Shown here one piece after another: positions 36,173 to 43,728 of a DNA stretch of 53,594 nt. The translations under genes and the position numbers were made by a program. The stretch spans positions 1 through 53,594 of the forward strand of contig JAILMH010000012.1 in the NCBI GenBank assembly GCA_024692715.1. The letters run 5' to 3'. The stretch is from Lachnospiraceae bacterium (GTDB lineage: Bacteria > Bacillota > Clostridia > Lachnospirales > Lachnospiraceae). Position 1 is the first letter of the stretch, and each line of letters opens with the position of its first letter. A model generated the notes under the pieces. It searched no databases, had not been told where the DNA came from, and was given only the letters and a program-made list of their open reading frames with translations.

Positions 36173-37171
36173 ATGAATACGTTTAATGTTTTGTTGACTG
36201 CTGATGCGACCGAGGCTCTGACAGCCTCAGGTAACAGTGTTTCGGAGAATCTTACTGAGATCATGGATACTATTGATGAAATTAAAGATGTTTCAAATCT
36301 TTCAGATCCAAATGCACAGACAGCATTACAGAAACTGCTTTCAGAACTGCCTGCGCAGGTCTTAAAGCTTGGACTTAATCTTGGAGCGCGTGTAGTTATC
36401 GCGATCATATGCTATATCGTTGGATCTAAGCTCATAGGTCTTGCAAGAAAGATCATATTAAAGTCACTCAGAAAAGCCGGAGTGGAGAAGGGCGCGCAGA
36501 CCTTCATAGATGCCTGCGTAAAGTTTGCCCTGTATGCAGTGCTTATCCTTGTGGTTGCTTCCCAGTTTGGATTTGATGCAACTTCTGTCGTTGCAATCCT
36601 CGGTTCTATCGGCTTGACTGTAGGTCTTGCTCTGCAGGGTTCATTCTCAAACTTTGCCGGAGGAATCATAATTCTTGTTATGAAGCCGTTTAAGGTCGGT
36701 GATTATATCATTGAAGATTCTAATAAGAATGAGGGTATCGTCACAGGAATTCATATGTTCTATACCTTTTTAAGAACCTATGATAACAAGGTGATACTTG
36801 TTCCAAATGGAACACTTTGTAATAATTCACTTACCAATCTTACATTTATGGATGAGCGACGCGTGGATTTCTCAGTTGGTATCAGCTATGATTCAGATAT
36901 AAAGCTTGCCAAGGAAACATTATCAAAGATAATAAAAGAAGAGCCGCATAAGCTGAAGGATCGTGAACCGCAGATATTTGTAAAGTCTCTTGGTGATGAT
37001 TCTGTTGTGATCGGTGCTAACTTCTGGGTAAAACCTGCAGATTATTTTGCAGCATCGTGGTATATGAATGAAAAAGTCAAGCTGACATTTGATGAGGTTG
37101 GAATTTCAATCCCTTTCCGTCAGCTGGATGTACATTTTGATAAAAATGAAGCTGTTACTCAGTCTGAGTAA
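36173..37171 (+). CDS. mscS: small-conductance mechanosensitive channel
   Basis: 332 residues. An N-terminal extracytoplasmic stretch containing SGNSVSEN is followed by three membrane helices. The pore helix and following region show the MscS pattern (VGLALQGSFSNFAGGIIILVMKPFKVGDYI). The cytoplasmic beta and alpha/beta vestibule domains follow. It releases solutes on osmotic downshock. Its last 17 bases overlap the convergent hydrolase gene, inside a perfect palindrome, so it ends in AVTQSE. Confidence 0.93.
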   Translation: MNTFNVLLTADATEALTASGNSVSENLTEIMDTIDEIKDVSNLSDPNAQTALQKLLSELPAQVLKLGLNLGARVVIAIICYIVGSKLIGLARKIILKSLRKAGVEKGAQTFIDACVKFALYAVLILVVASQFGFDATSVVAILGSIGLTVGLALQGSFSNFAGGIIILVMKPFKVGDYIIEDSNKNEGIVTGIHMFYTFLRTYDNKVILVPNGTLCNNSLTNLTFMDERRVDFSVGISYDSDIKLAKETLSKIIKEEPHKLKDREPQIFVKSLGDDSVVIGANFWVKPADYFAASWYMNEKVKLTFDEVGISIPFRQLDVHFDKNEAVTQSE

Positions 37172-37175
37172 CAGC
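37151..37175. repeat. perfect palindrome at overlapping 3' ends of mscS and MBL hydrolase genes
   Basis: Eleven-base arms (GCTGTTACTCA and its complement) with a three-base centre. Both stop codons lie within it. It encodes AVTQSE on one strand and AVTQTE on the other, and may also act as a hairpin in both transcripts. Confidence 0.85.
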
Positions 37176-38015
37176 TACAGAATCGGTTATATTGAAAGTT
37201 ACATTTCCGTTTCGAGTAAGGTAATTCTCACAGTTTAGCTTTTTAAGCATTGTAAGAACGAATGAGGCTTCCGGTTGATCGTTAGAGGAAGTGATAACTG
37301 AGTAGGATGGCTGAACGCTTCGCATGAATTCTGCAAGGCCATCCTGCATATGACCGTGATACGGAACCTTGAGAATAGTACTCTTGAGGTTCTTTTTTGT
37401 TAACTCGGCAAGTCTTGCCGTTTCAGCGTCTCCTGTGAAGAGCATGGAGACCTTTCCGTTGGTGACTCTTACGGCAAGAGAAGAATTATTTGAAGCTTTC
37501 TCTTCGTAATTATTATTTTCTGCCGGGTAGAAGTCATAGGTGAGACCGTCAAGATCGATACTTATTTCTTCGGTGAGTGTTTCGTCGGTAAGTTCTGCCT
37601 CTTCCATGTTTTCAAAGAACTTTTCAGTCCTTTTACTGTCTTTGACCTGATAAGGAGTGAAGACGCGGTCGATAGGCATATGCTTTACGATCTTTGCAGC
37701 ACCTCCGACATGGTCCTTATCAAAGTGGGAGATGATCAGCATATCAAGTTTTTCTATACCCTTTGACTTCATGTCGGCTATTATATCATCGCCGTTTTCC
37801 TTATAGCCTGTGTCTACCATAACTGCACTGGACTCTGTAGTTATTAAAAAGGCATCACCTTTTCCTACATTGTAGCATTCTACAGTGTATGGAGTGCATG
37901 AAGCATTAGCTGTCTCCTCATTGGTCGTTGTCGTCGTTGCTGTTCCTTCACATGCAGTTGTGAAGATCATCGCGGCAGCGGTTAGAAGTGTCAGTAATTT
38001 TCTTTTTAATTTCAT
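37155..38015 (-). CDS. exported ComEC/Rec2-like metallo-beta-lactamase-fold hydrolase lipoprotein
   Basis: 286 residues. The lipoprotein signal ends in TTAC (Cys about 22), followed by a Thr-rich linker. The hydrolase core carries the metal motif HFDKDH in MLIISHFDKDHVGGA, VMVDTG before it and FTGDAE plus VPYHGH after it. It resembles the C-terminal nuclease/hydrolase domain of ComEC without the membrane channel. Such stand-alone proteins are common in Clostridia; substrate (nucleic acid or phosphodiester) is inferred. It is convergent with mscS and overlaps it by 17 bases. Confidence 0.87.
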   Translation of the reverse strand: MKLKRKLLTLLTAAAMIFTTACEGTATTTTTNEETANASCTPYTVECYNVGKGDAFLITTESSAVMVDTGYKENGDDIIADMKSKGIEKLDMLIISHFDKDHVGGAAKIVKHMPIDRVFTPYQVKDSKRTEKFFENMEEAELTDETLTEEISIDLDGLTYDFYPAENNNYEEKASNNSSLAVRVTNGKVSMLFTGDAETARLAELTKKNLKSTILKVPYHGHMQDGLAEFMRSVQPSYSVITSSNDQPEASFVLTMLKKLNCENYLTRNGNVTFNITDSVAVTQTE

Positions 38016-38065
38016 GATAAAATCCTTACATGTTTTAAATTTTGGGTTTGACTACTGATAATTAT

Positions 38066-38071
38066 ATTATA
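38066..38071 (-). promoter_or_regulatory. candidate -10 of MBL hydrolase gene
   Basis: TATAAT on the minus strand, 51 bases before the start. The -35 region is poor. Confidence 0.3.
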
Positions 38072-38161
38072 CAGCAGCTTAAAAAGATATTAAGTCTTTG
38101 TTAACTTGAAGTGAACAGCATTTTGTTAGTAAATACTTTAAAATTAAAACGATATAGCCGC

Positions 38162-38190
38162 TTTACATAATGTCTTAAAAGGAGTACAAT
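38162..38190 (+). promoter_or_regulatory. promoter of tRNA-Gly
   Basis: TTTACA, a 17-base spacer, then TACAAT, ending 11 bases before the tRNA. Confidence 0.7.
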
Positions 38191-38201
38191 TGATTCAGAT
38201 T

Positions 38202-38273
38202 GCAGATATAGTACAGTGGTTAGTATTCCGGCTTCCCAAGCCAGTGACACGGGTTCGAGTCCCGCTATCTGCT
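38202..38273 (+). tRNA. tRNA-Gly (anticodon CCC)
   Basis: 72 bases fold as a cloverleaf: a perfect 7-bp acceptor stem (GCAGATA/TATCTGC), a 4-bp D stem with G18-G19 in the loop, an anticodon loop TTCCCAA with CCC at 38235-38237, and a T loop TTCGAGT. The discriminator is T, as in bacterial tRNA-Gly. Two stem mismatches are seen: C-A at the second pair of the anticodon stem and A-C at the outer pair of the T stem. CCA is not encoded. It has a good promoter and a terminator directly after. Confidence 0.92.
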
Positions 38274-38280
38274 TTATGCA

Positions 38281-38311
38281 AAGGCGCTCATTGATTTCAA
38301 TGGGCGCTTTT
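38281..38311 (+). terminator. terminator after tRNA-Gly
   Basis: A stem of ten or more base pairs (GCGCTCATTG side, one G-T wobble), a four-base loop and a T run. It overlaps the glmS promoter. Confidence 0.75.
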
Positions 38312-38319
38312 GGTATAAT
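38291..38319 (+). promoter_or_regulatory. promoter of glmS
   Basis: TTGATT, a 17-base spacer, then perfect TATAAT. The -35 lies in the loop region of the tRNA terminator. The predicted leader is about 100 bases and shows a small GCC/GGC hairpin but no glmS ribozyme core. Confidence 0.65.
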
Positions 38320-38424
38320 GTGAGAACGTGGGCTTAAAGGCGCTATTAAAGCCAGATTTGTGGCTGCGTACAGTTTTATTATATGGAATTTAATTTAGTG
38401 ATTAAGAGAGGATGAAACTGCATT

Positions 38425-40269
38425 ATGTGCGGAATTGTTGGATATGTTGGTAAACAGCAGGCTGCTGAATTTCTTCTTCAGGGCCTTGAAAAACTTGAAT
38501 ACAGAGGTTATGATTCAGCCGGTATTTCAGTAAGAAACGGTGATGATGAGAATGTAACTATTGTAAAGGCAAAGGGACGTCTCAAAACTCTTGTTGAGAA
38601 GACAGATGGCGGAAAGACCGTTAAGGGATGCTGTGGTATCGGTCACACAAGATGGGCTACACACGGAGAGCCTTCTGAGCTGAATGCTCATCCTCATTAC
38701 AGTGATGACAAGAATGTCATCCTTGTTCATAACGGTATTATCGAGAACTTTGCAGAGCTTAAGACAAAGCTTGAAAAGAACGGATATACATTCTATTCAC
38801 AGACAGATACAGAAGTAGTTACAAAGCTTATTGACTACTATTATAAAAAGGCTGCAGATAAGAACCCTATCAATGCTATCTCAAAGGCAATGCTCAGAGT
38901 ACGTGGTTCTTATGCGTTTGGAATCATGTTCCATGATTATCCGAATACGCTCTATGCAGCACGTAAGGATAGTCCGCTCATTATCGGTAAGGCAAAGGAT
39001 GCTACAATGATCGCATCTGACGTTACACCTGTAATGAACAAGACAAAGACAGTTTATTATATCGATAATCTTGAGCTTGCTGAGCTTAAGGCTGATTCAG
39101 TCAAGTTCTTCAACATCGACGGTGAAGAGATCGAAAAGAAGCCTTCAGAGATCAAGTGGGATGCAAAGGCTGCTGAAAAGGGCGGTTATGAGCATTTCAT
39201 GATGAAGGAGATCCAGGAGCAGCCTAAGGCAGTTAAAGATACGATCAATGCATATGTAAAGGATGGAAAGATCGATCTCAGTGCTCTTGAGATCAAGGAC
39301 GAGGATCTTAAGAAGCTTGAGAGAATTTATATCATTGCCTGTGGTTCTGCTTATCATGTAGGTGTAGCTGCAAAGTATGAGCTTGAGGGCCTTGCAGGAA
39401 TTCCTGTAGAGGTTGATTTTGCAAGTGAGTTCCGTTACCGTAACCCTATCCTTGTGAAGAATTCAATGGTCATTATTGTTTCACAGTCAGGTGAGACAGC
39501 AGACAGCCTTGCAGCGCTCCGCCTTACAAAGGAGAAGGGGGTTCCGACACTTGGAGTCGTTAACGTTGTAGGTTCTTCCATAGCGCGTGAAGCTGATCAT
39601 GTAATGTACACTTATGCAGGACCTGAGATCGCCGTTGCAACAACAAAGGCATACAGCACTCAGCTTATTGCGTTCGATATTCTTTCTACAAGAATCGCAG
39701 AGCTCAAGGGCAAGATCGATGCGAAGAAGTCAGCAGAGCTCATAGCAGAGCTTCAGACCATTCCTGACAAGATCAAGAGAATCCTTGAAGATAAAGAGAG
39801 AATCCAGTGGTTTGCTGCTAAATTCTCTAATACAAAGGACGCATTCTTTATCGGTCGTGGTGTTGACTATGCGATCTGTCTTGAGGGAAGCCTTAAAATG
39901 AAAGAAGTAAGCTACATTCACTCTGAGGCTTATGCAGCAGGTGAGCTTAAGCATGGAACCATCAGTCTTATTGAAGATGGTACACTTGTAGTTGGTGTTC
40001 TTACTCAGAATGCTCTCTATGAGAAGACAAGATCAAACATGGTTGAAGTTAAGAGCCGTGGTGCATACCTTATGGGACTTGCAAACTATGGTAATTATAA
40101 TATCGAGGATACAGCTGACTTTGTAGTATATATTCCAAAGACGAATGAGTACTTTACTCCTTCGCTTGCTGTGATCCCGCTCCAGCTTATGGGTTATTAT
40201 GTCAGCGTAGCCAAGGGTCTTGACGTTGATAAGCCAAGAAACCTTGCTAAATCCGTAACAGTAGAATAA
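38425..40269 (+). CDS. glmS: glutamine-fructose-6-phosphate aminotransferase
   Basis: 614 residues. The N-terminal class II glutaminase starts with MCGIVGYVG (Cys2 nucleophile) and has the HTRWATHGEP loop. Two SIS sugar-isomerase domains follow, with SQSGETADSLAALR and the C-terminal end KPRNLAKSVTVE. It makes glucosamine-6-phosphate, the first step to UDP-GlcNAc and peptidoglycan. GAGG precedes the ATG. Codon use suggests high expression. Regulation is by its own promoter; no ribozyme is visible. Confidence 0.98.
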   Translation: MCGIVGYVGKQQAAEFLLQGLEKLEYRGYDSAGISVRNGDDENVTIVKAKGRLKTLVEKTDGGKTVKGCCGIGHTRWATHGEPSELNAHPHYSDDKNVILVHNGIIENFAELKTKLEKNGYTFYSQTDTEVVTKLIDYYYKKAADKNPINAISKAMLRVRGSYAFGIMFHDYPNTLYAARKDSPLIIGKAKDATMIASDVTPVMNKTKTVYYIDNLELAELKADSVKFFNIDGEEIEKKPSEIKWDAKAAEKGGYEHFMMKEIQEQPKAVKDTINAYVKDGKIDLSALEIKDEDLKKLERIYIIACGSAYHVGVAAKYELEGLAGIPVEVDFASEFRYRNPILVKNSMVIIVSQSGETADSLAALRLTKEKGVPTLGVVNVVGSSIAREADHVMYTYAGPEIAVATTKAYSTQLIAFDILSTRIAELKGKIDAKKSAELIAELQTIPDKIKRILEDKERIQWFAAKFSNTKDAFFIGRGVDYAICLEGSLKMKEVSYIHSEAYAAGELKHGTISLIEDGTLVVGVLTQNALYEKTRSNMVEVKSRGAYLMGLANYGNYNIEDTADFVVYIPKTNEYFTPSLAVIPLQLMGYYVSVAKGLDVDKPRNLAKSVTVE

Positions 40270-40284
40270 TAAAAGAAAAATCCG

Positions 40285-40319
40285 GTGCCATTCACTGATA
40301 AAGTGGGTGGCACTTTTTT
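40285..40319 (+). terminator. terminator after glmS
   Basis: A 12-base stem starting GTGCCA (two G-T wobbles), loop, then six T. The following 230 bases up to the next gene are AT-rich; I see only a candidate -10 in them. Confidence 0.8.
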
Positions 40320-40472
40320 ATGCATTTCTTGATATACATGCATAATATGGAAAGTATATATATGATCTGAGAACACAGTATTTATACGGGTTTGAGAAAT
40401 TTAATCCATGAATATTAAGTGTTGATGATGCTGCGTTATATTTTTTTAATTTTTGTCTTTCTTAAAAAGTTA

Positions 40473-40478
40473 TATAAT
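40473..40478 (+). promoter_or_regulatory. candidate -10 of YvyF-like gene
   Basis: Perfect TATAAT 74 bases before the start; -35 not convincing at the usual distance. Confidence 0.35.
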
Positions 40479-40551
40479 GGAATTGTAATTAACTGTATAC
40501 AATTAAAAAGCGTTAAGTTCCATGAAAACGGGCTTGAACAGGAGATATTGC

Positions 40552-41163
40552 ATGGCAGATAAAGATAGATTTGATCGGAATGATATTATTAAATCCCTTG
40601 CGATGGCGTCAGGACTGGAGACCCATACGAATAACGAAGACTATAAAAAGGCCAGATACAACCCGGAAACCGGTACCTGGTACTGTGACGGTGAATCCAT
40701 AAGATCTGATGATTTTTATGAAGCGGAGAGGCATTTTGGTTCCATGTATCAAAAATGTAAGGAATCAGAGGATGAGGCGATGCATAAGCTTGCCAAAAGG
40801 TATCTCATTGCCCTGGAAGGGATAAAGAGACTTAAGGAGGAACTGAACAGCAGGCCTGTCGGAGACATAGAAGAGCAGTTTTCGAGGGTTAAAGATTATG
40901 TCTATGATCATCAGGGCTGTACAGTTGAAGAGGTCTCTAAGAAATGTCAGGCTGATCCAAGGAATATCCGTCAATGGGTAAGGGAAGGAAGGCTTGAGTA
41001 TGTCAACCTTTCAGCAGCGCTTACATGTATGAGGTGCGGAAAGCCGATTCATTCAGGTAAGTATTGTCCGGAATGTGAGAAGATCGTTACCCATACTAAT
41101 GCCCATGGAACGGCTATGAACGTTCCCGGATCAGATACCGGAGAAATGAGATTTAATAGATAA
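40552..41163 (+). CDS. YvyF-like (flagellar-region TIGR03826-type) regulator with zinc ribbon
   Basis: 203 residues from the ATG at 40552, six bases after AGGAGA. The C-terminal 80 residues match the YvyF/TIGR03826 pattern: a helix-turn-helix-like VKDYVYDHQGCTVEEVSKK, then IRQWVREGRLEYVNL and a zinc ribbon CMRCGKPIHSGKYCPEC. The usual N-terminal Cys pairs of YvyF are absent; instead there is an acidic, Tyr-rich domain with TGTWYCDGESIRSDDFYEAE. In Bacillus the family lies in the flagellar locus and modulates motility regulators; no flagellar gene is near here. Probably DNA- or protein-binding. Confidence 0.65.
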   Translation: MADKDRFDRNDIIKSLAMASGLETHTNNEDYKKARYNPETGTWYCDGESIRSDDFYEAERHFGSMYQKCKESEDEAMHKLAKRYLIALEGIKRLKEELNSRPVGDIEEQFSRVKDYVYDHQGCTVEEVSKKCQADPRNIRQWVREGRLEYVNLSAALTCMRCGKPIHSGKYCPECEKIVTHTNAHGTAMNVPGSDTGEMRFNR

Positions 41164-41169
41164 TGCAGA

Positions 41170-41205
41170 AATCAGGTCGCTGTTTTGCAGCGGCCTGATT
41201 TTTTT
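41170..41205 (+). terminator. terminator between convergent YvyF-like gene and hcp
   Basis: A 12-base stem (ATCAGGTCGCTG side, one wobble), a five-base loop and seven T on the plus strand. Confidence 0.8.
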
Positions 41206-41238
41206 AACCAATTTATTTTATTAGATCCTGTAAGCGAT

Positions 41239-42873
41239 TTAAGCGTAGAAGATCTTCATGTCATCTTCGACATTTGTGATTCCTGCAATACCAAAATTCT
41301 TAACCAGTACATCGACCACGTTAGGTGAAAGGAATGCAGGGAGAGTTGGTCCAAGGTGGATGTTCTTTACACCAAGGTAAAGAAGTGCAAGGAGGACGAT
41401 AACAGCCTTCTGCTCATACCATGCAATGTTGTAAGCGATAGGAAGCTCGTTTACATCATCAAGGCCAAAGACTTCCTTGAGCTTAAGGGCGATGAGTGCA
41501 AGTGAATATGAGTCATTGCACTGACCTGCATCAAGTACTCTAGGAATACCGTTGATATCGCCGAGGTCAAGCTTATTGTACTTATACTTGGCGCAGCCTG
41601 CTGTAAGGATAACGGCATCCTTTGGAAGGGCCTTGGCAAACTCTGTGTAGTATGAACGTGACTTCTGACGTCCATCACATCCGGCCATTACAAAGAACTT
41701 TTTGATGGCTCCTGATTTAACTGCTTCTACGACCTTATCTGCAAGGGCAAATACCTGCTCGTGAGCAAATCCTCCAACGATGGTACCTGTCTCGATCTCC
41801 TTAGGTGAGGCACATTTCTTTGCCTGCTCGATGATAGGACTGAAATCCTTTGTTTCTCCGTAAGGAGCATCGATGTGACGGCATCCCGGATATCCTGTGG
41901 CGCCTGTTGTCCAGAGACGGTCCTTATAGCTTGCTCTTGGAGGAACGATACAGTTTGTTGTCATGAGGATAGGTCCGTTAAAGCTTTCAAACTCTTCGGG
42001 CTGCTTCCACCATGCATTACCATAGTTTCCGGCAAAGTTGTCATACTTCTTAAAGAATGGATAGTAGTGGGCAGGGAGCATTTCAGAGTGTGTATATACA
42101 TCAACGCCGGTTCCCTTTGTCTGCTCAAGAAGCATTTCAAGATCTCTGAGGTCATGTCCTGAAATAAGGATACCAGGATTTTTACGAACTCCGATATTTA
42201 CTTCTGTGATCTCAGGGTTTCCGTATGCACCTGTGTTGGCAGCGTCGAGATCAGCCATTCCCTGAACACCCATTTTACCGCATTCAAGAGTGAGTGCTAC
42301 AAGGTCATCAATGCTGAGCGAATCATCGAGTGTAGCGGCAAGAGCACGCTGAAGGAAAGCATCGAGCTCTGGATCATCCTTGAGAAGTGCATTTGCGTGC
42401 TTTGTATAAGCTGCAAGTCCCTTGAGACCGTAAGTGATAAGCTCTCTGAGTGAGCGGATATCCTCATCCTTTGTTGCAAGTACTCCAACATTCTTTGCTT
42501 TTTCAGAATATTCTGAAACTTCAGCCTTGAAGAATGCAGCTTCAGGGAGCACATCTTTATTTTTTACCTTTGAAAGAAGTTCGTCCTTAATAGAAAGAGT
42601 TTCTTTGATCTTGTCTGTGATAGACTCCTTATCAAAGTTGGCATTTGTGATCGTTGCGAAAAGGTTCTTTGAAACAATGTGATTTACGTGTGCAGGGATC
42701 TCAGCACCCTCAGCTCTAAGTTCAGTTGTTACTGAGCAAAGGCTCTTTGTTGCATAGATCAGAAGATCCTGCAGACCTGCGACTTCCGGAGTTTTACCGC
42801 AGACACCTGCCTGAGTACATCCTGTACAACCTGCTGTTTCCTGACACTGATAACAAAACATTTTATTTTCCAT
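41239..42873 (-). CDS. hcp: hybrid-cluster protein (hydroxylamine/NO reductase)
   Basis: 544 residues from the ATG whose site is AAAGGAG; a longer in-frame reading to 42954 lacks family similarity. The N-terminal [4Fe-4S] ligands follow the CX2CX8CX5C pattern in [14 protein letters not shown] and the next Cys of VCGK. Hybrid-cluster residues occur later ([49 protein letters not shown]). It reduces NO or hydroxylamine and is induced by nitrosative stress. No separate hcr reductase gene is present. A dyad in the promoter region suggests control by an FNR/HcpR-type regulator. Confidence 0.96.
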   Translation of the reverse strand: MENKMFCYQCQETAGCTGCTQAGVCGKTPEVAGLQDLLIYATKSLCSVTTELRAEGAEIPAHVNHIVSKNLFATITNANFDKESITDKIKETLSIKDELLSKVKNKDVLPEAAFFKAEVSEYSEKAKNVGVLATKDEDIRSLRELITYGLKGLAAYTKHANALLKDDPELDAFLQRALAATLDDSLSIDDLVALTLECGKMGVQGMADLDAANTGAYGNPEITEVNIGVRKNPGILISGHDLRDLEMLLEQTKGTGVDVYTHSEMLPAHYYPFFKKYDNFAGNYGNAWWKQPEEFESFNGPILMTTNCIVPPRASYKDRLWTTGATGYPGCRHIDAPYGETKDFSPIIEQAKKCASPKEIETGTIVGGFAHEQVFALADKVVEAVKSGAIKKFFVMAGCDGRQKSRSYYTEFAKALPKDAVILTAGCAKYKYNKLDLGDINGIPRVLDAGQCNDSYSLALIALKLKEVFGLDDVNELPIAYNIAWYEQKAVIVLLALLYLGVKNIHLGPTLPAFLSPNVVDVLVKNFGIAGITNVEDDMKIFYA

Positions 42874-42937
42874 GATTGATTTCTCCTTTCGAACCATAAG
42901 CGATGGGTAAAGTGTAACAAAGCATAAGTATGTTTTC

Positions 42938-42953
42938 TGTTGCTTGTGCAACA
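42938..42953. promoter_or_regulatory. operator-like dyad in hcp promoter
   Basis: Perfect six-base arms TGTTGC/GCAACA separated by four bases, 65-80 bases before the hcp start in the divergent region. The layout (6-4-6) is that of CRP/FNR-family sites. It would overlap a weak -35. Confidence 0.5.
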
Positions 42954-43000
42954 AAACGCATCAGTGTCATTAAAAACAAAAAAAATCCGATAAATTAGGT

Positions 43001-43519
43001 ATGAAGAGAGTGGTATATATTTTATTGATGTTTATATTTTTAATGTCGGCCCATGATGTAAGGGCTGAGATCTCGGAAAAACAGACAAAACTTGATGCTC
43101 ATTCTATACGTCCGAATAATACTATAATAGGAGTTCATATTAGTGCGGAGATAGAGTCGATCGCAAGTAACACGTTTGTTAATCAGATCAATTTACGATT
43201 TATCGAGGTAGAGGATGATAACCCGAATTTCTCTGCCTTTTCAAACTGTCTTTATGATAAAGAACAGACTATTTTATATTGCTTTCCACAGGCACTTATT
43301 TTTGCAGAGATTCCATCTACTGTAACTTCAATGGACCGAAGGGCCTTAAAGGGTGTAAATGAGGATGTGGCGGCCCAGGTGAGAACGGCGATCAAGAATA
43401 ATTGTGAAAAGGCCGGAGTGGAATTTCAATATACAGATCCGCCCGGGGAATATGGGCCACAGGTAACTTACTGGCCATATACAAACATCTATCCTTTGAC
43501 TGACAATGATCTTAATTGA
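43001..43519 (+). CDS. small exported leucine-rich-repeat (BspA/LRR_5-like) protein
   Basis: 172 residues. A signal peptide spans about 1-22 (cleavage near VRA-E). The middle has one BspA-type LRR_5 unit: IESIASNTFVNQINLRFIEV, then NPNFSAFSNCLYDKEQTIL and IPSTVTSMDRRALKG. Full BspA proteins have many such units, so this is a minimal version. A final ~50-residue stretch has no recognised domain. A TAGGT site is close before the ATG. It is divergent from hcp. No terminator or promoter is clear. Confidence 0.6.
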   Translation: MKRVVYILLMFIFLMSAHDVRAEISEKQTKLDAHSIRPNNTIIGVHISAEIESIASNTFVNQINLRFIEVEDDNPNFSAFSNCLYDKEQTILYCFPQALIFAEIPSTVTSMDRRALKGVNEDVAAQVRTAIKNNCEKAGVEFQYTDPPGEYGPQVTYWPYTNIYPLTDNDLN

Positions 43520-43525
43520 CAAAAA

Positions 43526-43575
43526 TGACGAACAAACTTTGGTACATTTCTCTAAAAAATGTAAAAATGACGACA
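43526..43575 (+). promoter_or_regulatory. two TGACGAA-type elements 42 bp apart upstream of GGDEF gene
   Basis: TGACGAAC at 43526 and TGACGACA at 43568. The distance is exactly twice the 21-bp step found in the other two copies of this arrangement. Confidence 0.4.
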
Positions 43576-43631
43576 TGAAGTGCTATTTTGTCCGTGCACA
43601 GTAAATTTACAGTAAAAAAATAACTAAATAA

Positions 43632-43647
43632 GTACTTTATAAAGTAC
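43632..43647. promoter_or_regulatory. 16-bp perfect palindrome upstream of GGDEF gene
   Basis: GTACTTTATAAAGTAC is its own complement. It is centred about 42 bases before the predicted transcription start, a typical activator position. Confidence 0.5.
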
Positions 43648-43666
43648 AATTTTGAATACAGTTCTA

Positions 43667-43675
43667 TGTTAAAAT
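43667..43675 (+). promoter_or_regulatory. extended -10 of GGDEF gene
   Basis: TGTTAAAAT with no good -35 at the normal distance. Confidence 0.4.
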
Positions 43676-43728
43676 GTTAACCATGCGAATTGTATTTAGA
43701 GAGAAACATTTTGCGGTAAAAGGGGAAG

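Noticed and set aside
38320-38424. glmS ribozyme in the glmS leader
   Set aside because: The predicted leader is about 100 bases and lacks the AGCGCC-type core and pseudoknot sequences. Only a small GCC/GGC hairpin is seen.
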